Positions 42,400-52,280 of a DNA stretch of 64,000 nt are shown piece after piece. Numbering within the stretch: the first letter of the stretch is position 1; each line of letters begins with the position of its first letter. The notes under the pieces were generated by a model. It searched no databases. It saw only the letters and a program-made list of their open reading frames with translations, and had not been told where the DNA came from. The position numbers and the translations under genes are program-made. Origin of the DNA: Prorocentrum cordatum (lineage: Eukaryota; Sar; Dinophyceae; Prorocentrales; Prorocentraceae); the NCBI GenBank assembly GCA_963575745.1, contig CAUYUJ010019929.1, forward strand, positions 88,305-152,304, read 5' to 3'.

Positions 42400-42925
42400 C
42401 TCGACAGTCTGGTTGACCCAAAGGGGGTGTCCATCTGAAAGGGGGTGGTGCAATAGATCTGGTGCAATAGATTTGCGGGGTTGCAGTAGCTTCGGGGTGT
42501 GCAATGCGTTCTAGCACGCACATGTATTACCGGATTTTCGCGTGCCATACATTCAGAGCTGCTATACCATGCAAAACAGTTCACTGGCGCAATACATTTG
42601 CAATACTAGTTTGCCCCACATGTGTTGCGCCACCCCCTTTCAGCTGGACCCCCTTTGGGTCAACCTCAGACAGACTCCCCGAGTATCAGGAAGGAAAGAA
42701 ACCCACAGACACAATTAATCGTCGATTCCCCAGAAAATATGGGAAAATATGGGAAGTGGGGGGGGAGACAGAAACACAGAAAATAGGGGAAAATATGGGG
42801 GATCATTTTATTTGTGTGTATTTATTTGTGTGTCCTGGGGCACCTTCACATATATTGCGCCACCCCCTTTCAGCTGGACCCCCTTTGGGTCAACCTCAGA
42901 CAGACTCCCCGAGTAGCCCAGGGGC
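42400..42925. repeat. CACCCCCTTTCAGCTGGACC repeat (three copies, one inverted) enclosing family H copy 1
   Basis: Direct copies at 42609-42682 and 42853-42917 continue CCCTTTGGGTCAACCTCAGA. An inverted copy lies at 42408-42458. Family H (CACAGACACAATTAATCG...AAAATATGGG...TTTGTGTGTCC) occupies 42700-42842 between the direct copies, as if inserted with duplication of the flanking repeat. Family H recurs at 46575 and 53015. Confidence 0.65.
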
Positions 42926-43195
42926 TGTCTCAACGCCTGGTATCGCTTCCGGCGGCGCCCCTGGGGCGCTCCGCGCGGTCCAAGGTTGGAGTGTTGAGAT
43001 GGCCCAGGGTTGCTCGGGGCGTCTGATGAGGCCAGCCAGACCCAGACATGGTCGCGTCGTACAAAAGATCAGGGCGGCAAGTTGTTCGCTCTTTTCGGCC
43101 CCTGGGAGCCCTCGCCGCGCCCCAGGACCGCCAAAAAATGACTCAGGATGAAAAACCGGGCCCGGGGAAAGGGTCTGGACTTCGGGGGGCGCTGT

Positions 43196-44637
43196 CCTGA
43201 AATTAGCTCGGCGAAGGACCCAGCCATATGCAGTTGCGAGCACCGTCGTTGTATGCACCGCATTCGGAAGAGCTCCCTATACGGCCACGAACCGTGTGAG
43301 GGGTGTGCCAAAATTTGTCTGGTGGGCGCATGCGAAAGCAGCCACTGGGGCCGTCGGTGGAATTCCCTATGGGGCCACGAAACGCGTGAGGTGCTTGCCG
43401 AAATAGGTGCGGTGGGCGCATGCGAACGCAGCCACTGGGTCCGTCGGTGGAGCTCCCTATGGTGCCGCGAAATGTGTGAGCGGCGTGCCGAAATAGGCGC
43501 GGTGGGCGCATGCGAACGCAGCCACGGAACGTGTGAGGGGTGTGCCGAAATAGGTGTGCGTGACGCATGAGGCGGTGGCACTGGGACCGTCGGTGGAGCT
43601 CCCTATGGAGCCACGAAGCGTGTGAGGGGTGTGCCGAAATCTGCGTGGGTGACGCATGAGGCGGTGGCACTGGGGCCTTCGGTGGAGCTCCTTAGGGAGT
43701 CACGAAACGTGTGAGGGGTGTACCGAAAGGGGTGTGCACTGGTGCCTCCGGTGGAGCTCCCTCCCTCTGAGGCCACGAAACGTACAAGGGGTGTGCCCAA
43801 ATGGGTGCGGGCGGTGGCACTGGGGCCTTCGGTGGAGCTTCCTGTGGGGCCACGAAACGTGTGAGGGGTATGCCGAAATGGCTGTGCGTGACGCATGCGG
43901 GCGGTGGCACTGGGGCCTTCGGTGGAGCTCCTTGTGGCGCCGCGAAACGTGTAAGGGGTGTGCCAAAATGGGTGTGCGTGGCACATGCCGGCTGTGGCAC
44001 TGGGGCATTCGGTGGAGCTTCCTGTGGGGCCACGAAACGTGTGAGGGGTGTGCCGACATGGGTGTGCGTGACGCATGCGGGCGGTGTCACTAGGGCCTTC
44101 CGTGGAGCTCCCTGCAGGGCCACGAGACGTGTGAGGGGTGTGCCGACATGGTTGTGCGTGACGCATGCGGGCAGTGGCATTGGGGCCTTCGGTGGAGCTC
44201 CTTGTAAGGCCACGAGACGTGTGAGGGGTGTGCCGAAATGGGTGTGCGTGACGCATGCGGGCGGTGGCACTGGGGCCTTCGGTGGAGCTCCCTATGAGGC
44301 CACACAACGCATGAGGGGTGTGCCAAGTGGGTGTGCGTGGCACGTGCGGGCAGTGGCACTAGGGCCTTCCGTGGAGCTCCTCCTGTGGGGCCACGAAACG
44401 TGTGAGGGGTGTGCCGAAATTCGTGTGCGTGACGCATGCGAGCAGTGACATTGAGGCCTCCGGTGGAGCTCCCTATGGGGCCACGGAACGTGCGAGGGGT
44501 GTGCCGAAATCGGTGTGCGTGACGCATGCGGACCGTGCAGAAAGGAGGGGAGGAGGAAGGAAGGAAGGAACGAAGGAGGAACGCGGGGACCTTCTCTTCA
44601 AAACGAGGACCCAACACCACAGGATTGTTGGGAAAAA
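43196..44637 (+). repeat. Composite satellite element E, copy 2
   Basis: 5' module GGCGAAGGACCCAGCCATAT, about 14 units of 85-91 bp (CACGAAACGTGTGAGGGGTG, TGCCGAAATGGGTGTGCGTG, ACGCATGCGGGCGGTGGCAC, TGGGGCCTTCGGTGGAGCTC), 3' module GGAACGCGGGGACCTTCTCT...CACAGGATTGTTGGGAAAAA. Confidence 0.9.
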
Positions 44638-44672
44638 TCAGGACGTCGCATGTTTGGGGAACTATATACGGT

Positions 44673-44852
44673 AGGTTCGCGTCGTGTCGACTGGCGGCGA
44701 CCCCGCCGCCGGCGTTCAACGTTGAACGCCGCCAGCGACCCAGAATCGATCGGTGTTGAGCGATTTCACGTTTCGGAAGCGGCCGATCGTTCAAGGTGGA
44801 ATGATCCGCGCGGTGTCAGGAGCCAACGCCGTGGTCGACACGACACGAACCT
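44673..44852. mobile_element. 180-bp TIR element O
   Basis: AGGTTCGCGTCGTGTCGAC at the left, GTCGACACGACACGAACCT at the right (one mismatch in 19). Inside lies the perfect palindrome GGCGTTCAACGTTGAACGCC. A diverged relative is visible at 49415-49520. Confidence 0.82.
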
Positions 44853-44870
44853 GCAACAGGGGGGCTGACT

Positions 44871-45110
44871 ATGCGGCACCCGACGCCGTACCACGTGGAG
44901 GCGGAGGGGCTCAACCCCGGGCACGAAGGCCGCCCGCGTCGCATCGCACGCAGCGGCCCAGCAGGCCGCGCAGCACCGAAGGCCCCAAGTCCTGGCTCCG
45001 TGGGGCCACCGCCGCGTGCAGCCGCCGAGGAGGACGAGCTGGAGGCCTGGCTGCTGGGCCTGGACCAGGGGCGGGGCACTCAGCTGCCCTGGTACCCGAA
45101 GAACCTTTTT
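44871..45110 (+). CDS. Host exon candidate A
   Basis: MRHPTPYHVEAEGLNPGHEG, RAAAEEDELEAWLLGLDQGR, GTQLPWYPK has good codon bias. The frame runs straight into foldback element M copy 2 at 45111. Product unknown. Confidence 0.42.
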
Positions 45111-45240
45111 GGCGCTCCGCGCGGATTTCTTGGATCCGCGCTGGGCCCCCCCGGCGGCGCCTCCAGCGCCGCCCCTGGCGCGCGCTCCGCGCGCCAGGGA
45201 GGGGGTCCAGCGCAGATCCTGGAAATCCGCGCGGAGCGCC
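45111..45240. mobile_element. Foldback element M, copy 2
   Basis: GGCGCTCCGCGCGGATTTCT at the left, GAAATCCGCGCGGAGCGCC at the right, a 34-bp stem with few mismatches. It contains an inner GGCGCGCGCTCCGCGCGCC foldback. Confidence 0.88.
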
Positions 45241-45469
45241 ACAAATTTATGTTTATGCCGTTGTTCCTTCCTCGAGTCTTGATACCGCAACAAGTACCGT
45301 GTTCAGATCGTCCGTGTGCACACGCTGCATGTCGGCTCGGCGCGTGCTGGCCCCACGCTCTGGCGACCGTATACCGTGCCAGACCCGCGTTTCCAGTGCA
45401 GGTGTCAAGCTCCGTGTCAACACGCCACGGGCTCCGTGTTGCGTACCGGAGCGGCCAAGGCGGGGCAAG

Positions 45470-45652
45470 ATGCTCCAGTACTTGGGCCCGCTGCGCGAGG
45501 AGTTCGGCAGCCTCATGGCCGTCGCCGCGGCCTACATCCCCGGCGGGGGCAACGGGCCGCCGCGCGGGTTCCTGGAGTCCGTGGAGCCCCTGATTTTCGA
45601 TGTCCTGCAAGTCGTCTCGCTGGGCCACAGGCTTCGAGGAACAGAAAGTTCT
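45470..45652 (+). CDS. Host exon candidate B
   Basis: MLQYLGPLREEFGSLMAVA, AAYIPGGGNGPPRGFLESVE, PLIFDVLQVVSLGHRLRGTE. Clear coding composition; it ends at foldback element L copy 2. No family recognised; possibly the same gene as exon candidate A. Confidence 0.5.
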
Positions 45653-45654
45653 GG

Positions 45655-45857
45655 GCCTCCCAGATGGGGTCGGAGCAGATGGGGTCGAAGGATTGCGCCG
45701 CATCGCTGATGCATCACCGACGCGTCGGCGATGCGGCTCGATGTGGAGCCCGATTTTCTCCTCGCCGACGTCGCCGAAGCATCGGCGATACATCGGCGAC
45801 GCGCTGCAATCCTCCGACACCATCTACTCGGGCCCCATGTGGGACCTGGGAGGCCTT
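45655..45857. mobile_element. Foldback element L, copy 2
   Basis: CAGATGGGGTCGGAGCAGAT pairs with ATCTACTCGGGCCCCATGTG. Internal GATGCATCACCGACGCGTCG and GCCGAAGCATCGGCGATAC palindromes. Confidence 0.82.
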
Positions 45858-45891
45858 TGAAAGCGGCGTAAGCATTGACTGTCGGAGCTCC

Positions 45892-46017
45892 GCGCGGATT
45901 CCTCGTGTCGGCGCCCAGACCCCCCAGGCGGCGCCGGGCGGCGTTCTCCCTGGCGCGCTCCTCGCGCCAGGGGGAAGGGCTCCGGCGCCGATCCGAGAAA
46001 TCCGCGCGGAGTTCCGA
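45892..46017. mobile_element. Foldback element M, copy 3
   Basis: TCGGAGCTCCGCGCGGATTC and GAAATCCGCGCGGAGTTCCGA arms. It follows L copy 2 by 35 bp. Confidence 0.85.
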
Positions 46018-46574
46018 AGGCTCTCTGTGAGTAAGATTGTTCTGAAGCGCTAGGTGCATTTCAGTAGCGCTATCGTCTTTGGCGGACTCAAGCTGAACTC
46101 CAAGATAGGCTGCTCAACGGGTGACAGAGACTCTGGCGAGAAAATACCCCCATGCTTCTGCAATCACATGAAGGCTGGCATGTATAGAACGGCTGTTGGA
46201 CGAATTCACAGAACCTGGCGCCCGTTTCGCAGTGGACGCTCTCCTCCCTCCCGTTGCCAGGTGCAGGCGAGCAGCCTTCGGAACAGCGACCCTTGCACCC
46301 TCCAGCCCGGGACGAACGCTCCGAAAGCTCATACGTTGGCCGCCGTTGTTGTTATTCATTGTTTCGCCGATCGGCATGGGCCCTGGGCCTCCCACCTTCC
46401 CCCCCTTCCATAGACCAGGTCTTGGCTGCGTTGGGCGGCTGCCTTTGGGCGACTGGTCAGGACCCCTCTCTCTCCCCAGTCTGCCTGCGCGACGGGCACA
46501 AGCAGGTCGAGCAAGCACCGGCCCCACCCTTCTGCCAAATGTCGACGCCCAGAACAAGAAAGCGCCCACTTGTT

Positions 46575-46740
46575 TTCAGTGGGGAAAAACACACACACAG
46601 ACACAATTAGTCGTCGATTCCCCCGAAAATTTTGGAAAAGATGAGCAGTGGGGGGGAAGACGAAGCCCCAGAAAATATGGGAACATGTGTGTGGGGAATC
46701 CTGCTATCTGTGTCTATTGATTGGCGTGTCCCAGGGCCCC
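46575..46740 (+). repeat. Family H repeat, copy 2
   Basis: CACAGACACAATTAGTCGTC, CAGAAAATATGGGAACATGT and ATTGATTGGCGTGTCCCAGG match 42700-42842 in order. Confidence 0.7.
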
Positions 46741-46743
46741 TTC

Positions 46744-46878
46744 CTGCCTCCCGTTCCGAGGCTGCTGCTGGCGCGCGGGATCGCGGAGCTGGCCGCCGCC
46801 GGCCTGGCCGAGGAGCAGGCCGCCGCCGGCGCTGGCGAGGGCGGCGGCTCCGCGGCCACGCCGCTGGGCGACGGCTGA
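46744..46878 (+). CDS. Host terminal exon candidate C
   Basis: LPPVPRLLLARGIAELAAAG, LAEEQAAAGAGEGGGSAAT, PLGDG, stop TGA. Helical, Ala-rich. It may follow exon candidate B. The family H repeat ends directly at its acceptor-like CCCAG. Confidence 0.4.
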   Translation: MPPVPRLLLARGIAELAAAGLAEEQAAAGAGEGGGSAATPLGDG

Positions 46879-46934
46879 GAGCCTGGGCGGTCGGTCACTC
46901 GCTGCAGGGGCGAAGCGTCCTGCCGTGCCTATTG

Positions 46935-47068
46935 CTTGGCATCGCTCGGACGTGTGCATGTTTTCTCGGCGAAAGCCATCGAGGACCATCCTGGACCATC
47001 GAGCAGGAATAAAAGCACGCGCGAAACCGAACAATGCACGGGAGATGGACGTCCGAGCGACGGCAAGA
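46935..47068. mobile_element. TIR element J, copy 4
   Basis: CTTGGCATCGCTCGGACGTG and GGACGTCCGAGCGACGGCAA ends; closest to copy 1. Confidence 0.82.
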
Positions 47069-47284
47069 TGGGGCCACCAAAGAATGTTCGAATATTCTCT
47101 CGTGGCTTGCACAGAAGGCTTATGTTGGACATCGGTTTTGTTCTAAGGATATGGATTTTGTCTTTACGGTCGGCGCCGCCGACCCAGAAGGACGACGACA
47201 ACGACGACCACGTCGACGACCACGACGACAACGACAACGACGAGCTCATGACCCCGCCACAAGCTCGGGACATGGGGCGGGCGG

Positions 47285-47570
47285 CAGGGGGAGGAGGAGG
47301 AGGAGGAGGAGGAGGAGGAGGAGGAGGAGGAGGAGGAGGAGGAGGAGGAGGAGGAGGAGGAGGAGGGAGGAGGAGGAGGAGGAGGGAGGAGGGAGGAGGA
47401 GGAGGAGGGAGGGAGGAGGAGGGAGGCGGAGGAGGAGGAGGGGGAGGGGGAGGAGGCGGAGGAGGAAGCGGAGGAGGAGGGGGGGGGAGGGGGAGGAGGG
47501 GGAGGCGGAGGAGGAGGGGGAGGCGGAGGAGGAGGCAGAGGAGGAGGAGGGGGAGGGGGAGGGGGATCAT
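47285..47570 (+). repeat. (GGA)n tract
   Basis: About 285 bases of GGA with GGGA and GCG variants. A shorter GGA/GGAGC tract lies at 47775-47890. Confidence 0.95.
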
Positions 47571-47904
47571 ATCCTGGCGGGCCTATAGGACTGCCGCGAC
47601 GATTGGCCCCTGCTCAGGTCACGGCAGGAGCGCGCCGCGTCGACCTGGCGGCGGCCCCCGCGCGGGCGTTCCAGGCTGCACGCTGCGCGTGGCAGGGCCG
47701 CCCGCGACCCGATTCGGTGCGGCTCCGTCGGCCAGGGCCGCGAGTCCGATCTGATCCGATTCGGGGCTCAAGGGACAGGAGGAGGAGGAGGAGGAGGATC
47801 AGCAGCAGCAGGAGGAGGAGCGGGAGCGGGAGCGGGAGCAGGAGCAGGAGCAGGAGCGGGAGAAGCAGGAAGGGAGGGAGGGGAAGGAGGCAAGCTAGGT
47901 GCGA

Positions 47905-48720
47905 TCGCGTCATATCTGACATCCTACCCCTCCCTCCCATCCCTTACCATGGCGCAGATCCCCTCTCTATTCGCACACTCGGATGTCGAGCAGGGCAATG
48001 ATCCCGAAGGGTACGCGATGCATTGTAGAGCACGGCAGGGCATGGCGTAGAAGAGCACCGCGAAGCGTAGTATCAACCTAGCATTGCATTGCATGCCGTG
48101 GCATGGCACGGGAAATGACGCCAGCGCTGCAGTGGGAGCACGAGTCGAAACGAGCGGAAGCGCGGAAATGAGGCCAGCGCTGCAGCGGGAGCACGATTCG
48201 GAACGAGCGGAAGCACGCCAGAATCGGCCCGGGAGGCTTCCCGGGCGCCAGAAGCAGAAATTCAGCATTTTCGAAAGAAAATTGTGTACTGGAATGGCCT
48301 TTTTTCGGCGCCGCCTCGGAATTCGATTTTCCGGCGCCGGCCGGAACCGGCTCCGGACCCTGCCCGGGCGCCCGCCCGGGCGCCGGCTCGGGCGTCTGGC
48401 CCGGGCGCCGGCTCGGGCGCCGGCCTTGGCGTCGGAATCGGCCCAGGAGGCCTCCCGGGCGCCGGAAGCAGAAATTGAGCATATTCAAAAATGTGTATTA
48501 GAATGGCCTTTTTTCGGCGCCGCCTCGGAACTCCATTTTCCGGGGGCGGCCGGAACTGGCTCCGGACCCGGCGGCCCGAGCGCTGGCCCGGGCGCCGGCT
48601 CGGGCGTGCAGCCCAGGCGCCGGCGGAAATGATGCCAGCGCTGCAGCGGGAGCACGATTCGGAACGAGCGGGGCCCGAAAAATAAGGCCGGCGCCTCAGC
48701 GAGAGCAGCATTTTGGAAAA
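47905..48720 (+). repeat. Minisatellite-bearing element F, copy 1
   Basis: It begins GCGTCATATCTGACATCCTA, CCCTTACCATGGCGCAGATC, CTCTATTCGCAC. Then GCATGCCGTGGCATGGCA and a ~55-bp array of GGCCAGCGCTGCAGCGGGAG, CACGATTCGGAACGAGCGGA. Two copies of a ~215-bp TTTTTTCGGCGCCGCCTCGG / GGCGCCGGCTCGGGCG unit and a final array unit follow. Confidence 0.75.
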
Positions 48721-48849
48721 AAATGCAAGCGAAAACGTTATTCCGGGGAAACCTGTGTTTAAAAAAACAGTACGCGGGGGGGGGGGGGGGAACACTCCCA
48801 AGACGTCATCAGGGGAAGAGGGAGAATAGTATTCATATTAAGTAATTGT

Positions 48850-48915
48850 AGAAGGAGGAGGAGGAGGAGGAGGAGGAGGAGGAGGAGAAGGAGGAGAAGG
48901 AGGAGGAGGATGAGG
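48850..48915 (+). repeat. (GGA)n microsatellite
   Basis: About 65 bases; element K copy 2 begins 7 bases later. Confidence 0.92.
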
Positions 48916-48921
48916 AGGGGT

Positions 48922-49097
48922 TACAGTCCGCCCGCATGGTAAGGATGGACAACCTTCCTAAGGGTACCCGTGCATCCTTGCCCCTTCGGCCAGTCCTCAG
49001 CGACTTTCGCTGGCCAGCCTCGCTCCAAAGATGTGAATGTGGCCCTCCAAGGCCCTTGCACCCTTACCGTGCATCCTTATGATACGGGTCGACTGTA
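48922..49097. mobile_element. 176-bp TIR element K, copy 2
   Basis: TACAGTCCGCCCGCATGGTA at the left pairs with TGATACGGGTCGACTGTA at the right. Interior AAGGATGGACAACCTTCCTA. A left-end fragment recurs at 59287-59335. Confidence 0.82.
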
Positions 49098-50270
49098 GTG
49101 CAAACCGAGGTCAGTCAGAGCGCCGATCTTGCAGGACCCTGCAGAGCCAGGGCTGCACTGGCCAGGGCTAGGGCGCAGGAGCCTGCAAGATCCTGCAGGA
49201 TCGTGCAAAGCCTGCCTGACCCAGGTTTGGATTGACCCGGGCTTGGATTGACCCAGGTCAGTAGATCCCCGATCGATTCGGCTCAGTTCACCAGCATCCG
49301 CAGGGGCTAGCCGCAGCCTGGCGCTGCGATTCGATTCGGGACGATTCGTTGGCGATCCGATCCGTTTCCGATCAGATCCTCGATTCTGCGATGCGGTTCA
49401 GTTCAGTCATGTGGGGTCCGGAACTCTTCGACATCGAACGACCCGCGCTATGCGAAAGTTGCTGTCGTTCATGGTAGAACGAGCCACGCGGTGTCGAAAG
49501 CCGATGGTGTCGCCACGGCACGAGATTGCCGCTGGATGTTGGTGAGCACGACATTTTCATAGGGTAATCGCGCTCTGCCTCCCACAGAGGTTCTAGGTGC
49601 AAGAGGAGAGCGCCTTTATTTGAATGCACAACTCCACGGTCGAGCCTGCGAAGTTGTCGGCAGTGTGTGCGAGCCAGTCTCTCTCGTTGTCCTCCTTGTC
49701 ACTCGACCTAGGCGTTCTTTGGATGCGCCTGCCCTGTAGCGTGACAGGTATGTAAAGTTCCCCTTCGGAGGGGGCGGTGTTCTTTTATTGTGCGGATATG
49801 TCTCTCCTCGTCGTTTGCTCCGGCTGCGAGGGAAAAAGCTTCGTGGGGAAGGAAAGTGTCATTTGCGCGGATACAGGCTCATCCTCGGGTCTGCTGTTCA
49901 TTGTTGCGATCACGGATTAGGGGTCCAACACAGACATTGTTTCCGTCCGGACGAGTCGTCCTGTGCCGAGGGGACCCGCCAAAGAGGAGCGCAGGTGCCG
50001 AGACGGCCAGTCCACGGACAGGCCATCTTTGGCCGACTAGATGCCAAAATGCTATCATTTAAACTGTTTGATCGCAGGGGCAGCGTTAGAGGAGAATAGG
50101 CCCAGGAGGGGATGCATCGACCCCAAAATCACCCACTGATCGCCGATGGGGGCTAAATAGCTCACCCCGCCCAGGAACGCGCGGCATCGCCACCGGGGGC
50201 AGGTTGTTGATCTATCGGCGACGTATCGCAGATGCCAGGTCGATTTTGTCCCGCCCTGAGACAGTCCCCC
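49098..50270. other. No gene supported; repeat remnants
   Basis: Contains GATCCTGCAGGATC-type palindromes (49120-49215), a TTGGATTGACCC triplicate (49212-49262), an element O relative (49415-49520) and a degenerate GATCGCCGATG/TATCGGCGACG patch (50140-50240) recalling element L. Confidence 0.45.
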
Positions 50271-50274
50271 CCCA

Positions 50275-50440
50275 TGACGTAAAACAGGGCTAGGATCGGG
50301 ATAAGTCGCTCCAGAGCGTTCCGGAACGCTCTCAGAGCGTTCCGGAACGCTCTGGAGCGGCCGCGGCGCCCAATACAGCCTCCAAACCCGCCGATTCTCA
50401 GAGATTTCGGGTTATCCCGATCCGATTTTGTCCCGATCTT
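50275..50440. repeat. Foldback with a perfect 51-bp palindrome core
   Basis: 50308-50358 is a perfect inverted repeat, 25-bp arms around one C; each arm contains AGAGCGTTCCGGAACGCTCT, itself a perfect 20-bp palindrome. Outer GGATCGGGATAA (50293) pairs with TTATCCCGATCC (50412). Confidence 0.92.
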
Positions 50441-50444
50441 TGCG

Positions 50445-51180
50445 TCGTTTTATAACGTCTTGCCATCTCGCCCTCCTGGACCGTATGGGGCAATACTGGC
50501 CCCCTTAGGGGGCAACACTGGGCGCCTCGTGTGGCCCTGGGGTGACCGTCTCCTGGGCGCGGCGGCGAGCGGCACGCCCCTCCGAAAGGGCCTCTGGGAA
50601 GCGTCTGGCGGTGACCCGAGGCGGCTTCAGAATTTGGTGCGCCAGGCACGCCTCCCGTAGAGCTTAGGCGATGCTTAAGAAAACTTAAGCTTTCGGCCAG
50701 AGTCTCGATGATTCTTGATGTTTCCATGTAAATCCGAAGATGTTAATAGAAATTGTGGGTGTTATTCAAGTTCTGAGACCATGAATTTCTTAACCCATGA
50801 TTTCTTAAGCATTTCGAAGGGTGTAGATCGAGAGGGGGCGGCGGATCGAAGACGCCTGCGGCCCATCTCGGCGGCACGCCCAGGAGGCGAAAGTGAGAGG
50901 GGGCAGGCCTTCTCAGAAGACGGCAGGGGGCTTCACAGAAGCACTTGCGCCTTCTGACAAGCCGCCTGCGGTTTCGGAAGAGGCCCGCCCCCTCTCACCC
51001 CCCCCCTGGGCTCGCCGCCGAGTCGAGAGGGGATGGAGGAGCGAAGGCACCCTATGGCCCACCACCGCCGCCCCCCGGCCTTCTGGAAACGCCTGTGTGG
51101 CCGAACAGCAGGCCAAAGTTTGGCCAAGCCGTTGGACTACGTTTTCCCCGAGCCGTTGTGGAAACTCTTGGAGAAAGACT
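50445..51180. other. No gene supported
   Basis: A short inverted pair is visible: GGGCAGGCCTTCTCAGAAGA (50899) and a Cys-poor frame after it, and CTTCTGACAAGCCGCCTGCG opposite. Open frames here have no domain. Confidence 0.4.
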
Positions 51181-51274
51181 TGAGAGAGGAAGAGGAGGAG
51201 GAGGCGGAGGAGGAGGAGGAGGAGAGGAGGAGGAAGGTGAAGGAGGACACGGAGGATGGGATGAGGAGGAGGCA

Positions 51275-51971
51275 TCTTGGGCGGTCTTGGGGGTGCTTTC
51301 GAAGCCTGTTGAGCCTTCTTTGGCGAATTTCGGGCCATCTTGGATATAGCTTGGCCGTCTTAGGCGCGTCTTCGGACAGTCTCAGGGGCCAGCTGGAGTC
51401 ATCTTCAACAGAAACGCCCATGGGATGAGACATTTCCAGGTTACTGGCGGGATGCGCTTGCGGCGGTCATCGGGAACGCCTTGGAAGGGCCAAGAGAGCA
51501 AGAAGGTTTTGCACGCCAAGCACCCCTCCGATCGGCTACGGAGGCGGTGGATCTACTGGCTCTCGGCCTTCCCGCCGCCATGCTTGCGTCGTTGGCCAGA
51601 GGCCTCCTGGAGTGGGGGCCTCCTGGCCACGTCCTGGGGGCCTTATGAGGTCCTCTTGGGGACCTGCTGGCGGTCGCCATCTGGTGGGAGGGGGTCCTAC
51701 GGTGTTGTTCGGTGACGCTGAAGCTGCTGCTGATGGTGATGATGAGGATGATGATGACGATGACGATAACGATGATGATGCTGATGATGATGATGATGCT
51801 GATGCTGATGCTGATGGTGATGATATGTTGATGTTGCTGATGGTGATGATGATGACATGCTCATGATGATGATGATGATTTTTCTGATGGTTGTGATGGT
51901 GATGATGATAGTGATCATGATGATGGTGATGATGATTGAGACTATGAAATGTATGATGATACTGATCATGG

Positions 51972-52004
<33 letters not shown>

Positions 52005-52205
52005 CGATGATGATGGTGATGGTGAGGGTGAGGGTGAAAGGGGTGGTGAGGATGAGGATGACGATGAGGATGAGGATGAGGATGACGATGAGGATGAGGA
52101 TGAGGATAAAGACGATGATGCTGACGACCACAGTGACGCTGGCTGGTGATGATGATGACGGTGGTGATGGTGATGATGATGGTGATGTGATGATGATGGT
52201 GATGG

Positions 52206-52280
<75 letters not shown>

